Source: a bacterium YEK0313 (GTDB lineage: Bacteria; Pseudomonadota; Alphaproteobacteria; Rhizobiales; Phreatobacteraceae). From it: a stretch of DNA of 64,000 nt. The translations under genes and the position numbers were made by a program. Positions 60,766 through 64,000 of the stretch are shown here, piece after piece (the stretch's first letter is position 1; every line of letters starts with the position of its first letter). The notes under the pieces were generated by a model. It searched no databases, was not told where the DNA came from, and saw only the letters and a list, made by a program, of their open reading frames with translations. Where the stretch lies: assembly GCA_000751295.2 (NCBI GenBank), contig CCMO02000001.1:806001-870000 (forward strand), in the 5' to 3' direction.

Positions 60766-61707
60766 ATGACCCGCTTCATCCTCGGCCGCCTCGCCGCGAT
60801 GGCGGCGATCCTGCTCGGTGTCTCGCTCGTGGCCTTCCTTCTGATGCGTGCCATTCCCGGCGACTTCGCCATCGCCGCCGCCGGCGCGCAGAATGTCGGC
60901 CCGGACGTGCTCGCCGCCATGCGCCGCGACCTCGGCCTCGACCAGCCGCTCGCGGCGCAATATCTCGCCTGGCTCGGCCATGCGCTGAAAGGCGATCTCG
61001 GCACCTCCTTCGTCACCCGCCAGCCGGTGCTCGGTGAAGTCGTGGACCGGCTCGCCGTCACCTTCGAGCTGACCCTGATCGCCGCCGTCATGGCCGCGGT
61101 CCTCGGCCTTGCCACCGGGCTCGCCGCGGCCCGGCTCGGCGGCTTCGTCGACTGGCTGCTCCGGCTCGTCAACGGCTTCGTCCTGGCCGTGCCGAACTAT
61201 GTCGTCGCCACGCTGATGGTGCTGCTGTTCGGGCTCTACCTGCCCGGGGTCACGATCTTCGGCTACACGCCGTTCCTGGAGGATCCGCTCGCCAATCTCG
61301 CAAGCCTCGTCCTGCCGGCCCTCGCGCTGGCGCTCGGCGTGTCCGTGACGATCGCCGAGAATACCCGCGCCGCGGTGCTTGAGGTCGCCTCCCAGGATTT
61401 CGTCATGGTCGCCCGCGCCAAGGGGCTGAAGTCCGGCACGATCCTCGGCCACTATCTCCTGCGCAACGCGCTCACCCCGGTCATCACCGCGGCCGGCCTC
61501 AAGATCGCCGCCCTGCTCGGCGGCTCGATCCTGGTCGAGACCATCTTCGCCATTCCCGGCATGGGCCAATATCTCTTCGATTCCATCACCAGCCGCGACT
61601 ATCCGGTGATCCAGGCCATCGTGCTGGTCGCCGCCGGCATCGTCGTGCTGGTCAATACGGTCATCGACATCGCCTATGCGCGGGTCGATGCGCGGGTGCA
61701 GATGTGA
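60766..61707 (+). CDS. ABC transporter permease, DppB type
   Basis: A 313-residue permease. It opens TRFILGRLAAMAAILLGVSLVAFLLMRAIPGDF, followed by LGLDQPLAAQYLAWL, and carries the coupling (EAA) loop VMVARAKGLKSGTILGHYLLRNAL. There are six membrane segments. It lies 31 bases after the binding-protein gene, and its stop overlaps the DppC-like start. It pairs with the next permease. Confidence 0.94.
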   Translation: MTRFILGRLAAMAAILLGVSLVAFLLMRAIPGDFAIAAAGAQNVGPDVLAAMRRDLGLDQPLAAQYLAWLGHALKGDLGTSFVTRQPVLGEVVDRLAVTFELTLIAAVMAAVLGLATGLAAARLGGFVDWLLRLVNGFVLAVPNYVVATLMVLLFGLYLPGVTIFGYTPFLEDPLANLASLVLPALALALGVSVTIAENTRAAVLEVASQDFVMVARAKGLKSGTILGHYLLRNALTPVITAAGLKIAALLGGSILVETIFAIPGMGQYLFDSITSRDYPVIQAIVLVAAGIVVLVNTVIDIAYARVDARVQM

Positions 61708-62579
61708 GCGACGTCGCGGAGGACACACACCTTGGCGCGGTCACGCCGGCGGCGCACAGACGTCGGCCCGCGAGCCGGGGCGGGCTGCTGGTCGGCATCG
61801 GCCTCGCCATGCTTGCGGCCATGCTGATCGTCACGGTCTTCGCGCCGCTGATCGCGCCCTTCGATCCCGCCGCCACATCGCCGGATTCGCTCGCCGGCGC
61901 CAGCGCGCGGCACTGGCTCGGCACGGACCAGATCGGCCGCGACGTGCTGAGCCGCCTCATCGTCGGCGGCCGCACCACGCTCATGATCACGGTCAGCGCC
62001 GTCGCCATCGCGCTGGTCGCCGGCCTGATCCTCGGCCTCGCCGCCGGCTATTGCGGCGGCTTCGTCGACGAGACGATCATGCGCGTGCTGGACGTCGTCT
62101 TCGCCTTCCCGGTGCTGCTGCTCGCCATCGCCGTCGTCGCCGCCCTCGGCCCGACCGTGCCCAACCTCATCGTCACCATCGCCATCGTCTATACGCCCGC
62201 CATGGCGCGGGTGGTACGCGCGCCGGTGCTCAGCGTGAAGCAGTGGGACCACGTGGAGGCCGCGCGCAGCATCGGCATGAGCGAGCTGCGCCTCGTGCTG
62301 CGCCACGTCCTGCCCATCGTGGCCTCGCCGATCCTGGTCGCGACCAGCCTGACCCTGTCGCAGACCATCTTCACCGTCACCGCCCTCTCCTTTCTCGGCC
62401 TCGGCCCGCCGCCGCCGGATCCCAACTGGGGCGGCATGCTTTCGGAAGCGCGCCAGTTCATGGAGCTCGCGCCGCTCACGGTGATCGGCCCCGCCGCCGC
62501 CATCGTCTTTGCCACGCTCACCTTCATCGTGCTCGCCAACGGCCTGCGCGAGGTGCTGGATGTCGGGGGTTCGCGATGA
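61704..62579 (+). CDS. ABC transporter permease, DppC type
   Basis: A 291-residue permease starting with GTG inside the DppB stop. The N-terminal membrane segment is followed by HWLGTDQIGRDVLSRLIVGGR, the hallmark of DppC/OppC, and an EAA loop with EAARSIGMSELRLVLRHVLP. Its stop overlaps the start of the first ATPase (ATGA). Confidence 0.94.
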   Translation: MSDVAEDTHLGAVTPAAHRRRPASRGGLLVGIGLAMLAAMLIVTVFAPLIAPFDPAATSPDSLAGASARHWLGTDQIGRDVLSRLIVGGRTTLMITVSAVAIALVAGLILGLAAGYCGGFVDETIMRVLDVVFAFPVLLLAIAVVAALGPTVPNLIVTIAIVYTPAMARVVRAPVLSVKQWDHVEAARSIGMSELRLVLRHVLPIVASPILVATSLTLSQTIFTVTALSFLGLGPPPPDPNWGGMLSEARQFMELAPLTVIGPAAAIVFATLTFIVLANGLREVLDVGGSR

Positions 62580-63388
62580 CGGCGCCTCTCCTCAGCGTGC
62601 GCAACCTGACCGCCAGCGTCGCGACGCGCCATGAGCTCGTCCAGGCCGTCCGCGGCATCTCCTTCGACATCGGCGCCAACGAGGCAGTCGGCTTCGTCGG
62701 CGAATCCGGCTGCGGCAAGAGCGTGACGGCACGCGCCCTGATGCGGCTCGCGCCGGAAGGGGCTGCGATCGACCTCGGCGGAGCGATCTGCTTCCGCGGC
62801 GAGGACATCCTGGCGCTCGACGAGGCCGCGATGCGCGACCTCCGCGGCCGGCGCATCGCCATGGTGTTCCAGGATCCGATGACCTCGCTCAACCCGGTCA
62901 TGACCATCGGCGCGCAGATGGCCGACATGCTCCGGCGTCATCTGAAACTCTCCGGCGCGGCGGCGCGCGAACGCGCCATCGACCTCCTCGGCCTTGTCGG
63001 CATTCCCGATCCGGAGCGCCGCATCGACTGGCACCCGCACCAGTTCTCGGGCGGTCAGCGCCAGCGCGTGCTGATCGCCATCGCCATTTCCTGCGAGCCG
63101 GATCTCTTGATCGCCGACGAGCCGACCACCGCGCTCGACGTCACCGTGCAGGCGCAGATCCTCAGGCTGCTCATGCGGCTGCGGCAGGAGCGCGGCATGG
63201 CGCTGATGCTGATCACCCACGATTTCGGCGTGGTCGCCGGCATGGTCGACCGGGTCAACGTCATGTATCGCGGCGAGATCGTCGAAACCGGACCGGTCGG
63301 CGAGGTCTTCGCGTCGCCCCGGCACGCCTATACCCGGGCGCTGCTCGACGCGGTGCCCCGCCTCGACGGCATGGGAAGCGCACGATGA
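62576..63388 (+). CDS. ABC transporter ATPase, DppD type
   Basis: A 270-residue ATPase. Walker A is GESGCGKS, the signature is FSGGQRQRV, Walker B is LLIADEPTTALDV, and the switch is LITHDFGVV. The oligopeptide C-terminal extension is short (PRHAYTRALLDAVPR). Its stop overlaps the next ATPase start by four bases. Confidence 0.94.
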   Translation: MTAPLLSVRNLTASVATRHELVQAVRGISFDIGANEAVGFVGESGCGKSVTARALMRLAPEGAAIDLGGAICFRGEDILALDEAAMRDLRGRRIAMVFQDPMTSLNPVMTIGAQMADMLRRHLKLSGAAARERAIDLLGLVGIPDPERRIDWHPHQFSGGQRQRVLIAIAISCEPDLLIADEPTTALDVTVQAQILRLLMRLRQERGMALMLITHDFGVVAGMVDRVNVMYRGEIVETGPVGEVFASPRHAYTRALLDAVPRLDGMGSAR

Positions 63389-64000
63389 CCGCGACGCCGC
63401 CGCTCGTCGAGGTCCGCGACCTCTCCGTCCTGTTCCCGGCCCGGGCGGGCGGGCGGCCCGTCAAGGCCGTCGAAAAGGTCTCCTTCGCCATCGCGCCGGG
63501 CGAGACGCTCGGCCTGGTCGGCCAGTCCGGTTCCGGCAAGACCACCACCGGCCGGGCCGTGCTGCAGCTCCAGAAGGCGCATGAGGGCTCGGTCAAGCTG
63601 CGCGGCGAGGAGCTGACGACGATGCGCGGCCGCGCGCTGCGCGGCATGCGGCGGCACATGCAGTTCGTCCTGCAGAACCCCTATTCGAGCCTGCACCCGC
63701 GCATGACCATCGAGGCGATCCTCGCCGAGCCGCTGATCGTCCATCGCACCGTGCCGGCCGGCGAGCGCCGCGAGCGGGTGGCGGAGCTGCTCGAGCTCGT
63801 CCATCTCGACCCGGCGATGATGCGCCGCTATCCGCACGAATTCTCGGGCGGCCAGCGTCAGCGCGTCGTCATCGCCCGGGCGCTGGCGGTCAATCCGGAC
63901 TTCATCGTCTGCGACGAGCCCGTCTCGGCGCTCGACGTGCGGACGCAGGCGCAGATCGTCGCGCTGCTCAAGTCGCTGCAGGAAAGGCTCGGGCTCTCCT
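63385..64000 (+). CDS. ABC transporter ATPase, DppF type (3' end outside the window)
   Basis: Partial: 205 codons are visible. Walker A is GQSGSGKTT, the Q-loop region FVLQNPYSSLHPRMTI, the signature FSGGQRQRVVIARA and Walker B FIVCDEPVSALDV. It completes the five-gene SBP-B-C-D-F transporter. All motifs needed for ATP hydrolysis except the switch His lie within the visible part. Confidence 0.93.
   Translation, partial: MTATPPLVEVRDLSVLFPARAGGRPVKAVEKVSFAIAPGETLGLVGQSGSGKTTTGRAVLQLQKAHEGSVKLRGEELTTMRGRALRGMRRHMQFVLQNPYSSLHPRMTIEAILAEPLIVHRTVPAGERRERVAELLELVHLDPAMMRRYPHEFSGGQRQRVVIARALAVNPDFIVCDEPVSALDVRTQAQIVALLKSLQERLGLS

Noticed and set aside
58740..61172. 810-residue open frame on the minus strand
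   Set aside because: Antisense to the binding-protein and DppB genes and overlapping the M81 gene in another frame. No recognisable motif; the sense genes are well supported.
1..64000. tRNA, rRNA, riboswitch, insertion-sequence or prophage signals
   Set aside because: None could be supported by eye: no transposase, integrase or terminal inverted repeats were found, and no conserved RNA core was recognised.

Overview
The window looks like chromosomal DNA of a high-GC alphaproteobacterium, most likely a member of the Hyphomicrobiales (Rhizobiales). This rests on base composition, codon use and gene families; no rRNA or tRNA was seen to fix the taxon. Genes are dense, often overlap by 1-4 bases, and switch strand in short operons. 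Both ends cut through a gene.

Layout. (1) 1-11500, minus strand: an iron-acquisition island. A TonB-dependent receptor and a periplasmic siderophore-binding protein precede a tightly coupled petrobactin-type operon, asbA-asbB-asbC-asbDE-asbF, in which the carrier protein AsbD is fused to AsbE. A DUF2218 gene and an acetyltransferase follow it. (2) 11977-21179: a beta-lactamase-fold serine hydrolase, a secreted trypsin-like protease with five N-terminal repeats, an AraC/MFS efflux pair, a second AraC regulator, a small secreted protein and an OsmC-like protein. (3) 21416-36392: an interleaved set that reads as an inositol (glyco)lipid pathway. It holds inositol-3-phosphate synthase, a CDP-alcohol phosphatidyltransferase, a PgpA-type phosphatase, an AUR1/PAP2-like membrane enzyme, a GNAT-fold protein and an SDR that recall bacterial ceramide genes, three glycosyltransferases, a NodB-type deacetylase, a YbhN-like membrane protein and an extra LptB/LptF/LptG-like transporter. 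(4) 36485-40852: a DUF4833 protein, then ACP, ketoacyl synthase, split hot-dog dehydratase and desaturase/hydroxylase, probably making or modifying an acyl chain. (5) 40952-43913: a FitAB toxin-antitoxin pair, a frameshifted MocR-type regulator and a divergent hydrolase. (6) 43935-57344: two paralogous giant autotransporters in direct orientation around a four-gene cassette (trehalose synthase, FAD/Rieske oxidoreductase, YbhB-like, DUF305). (7) 57389-64000: an M81 (MlrC-like) peptidase divergent from an oligopeptide-type ABC transporter.

The most notable observations are: (a) the inositol-lipid cluster, whose combination of IPC-synthase-like, PIG-A-like GT4, deacetylase and GT32 genes suggests a eukaryote-like glyco-inositol lipid with its own export system; (b) the second autotransporter, interrupted at a run of nine T in its coding strand, where eight would restore the frame, as expected of a phase-variable surface protein; (c) a 22-bp dyad identical upstream of both autotransporters, and a 616-bp near-identical barrel segment indicating gene conversion; (d) the petrobactin-type operon with an AsbD-AsbE fusion. 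Functions are inferred from sequence motifs and gene context; nothing was searched or computed.
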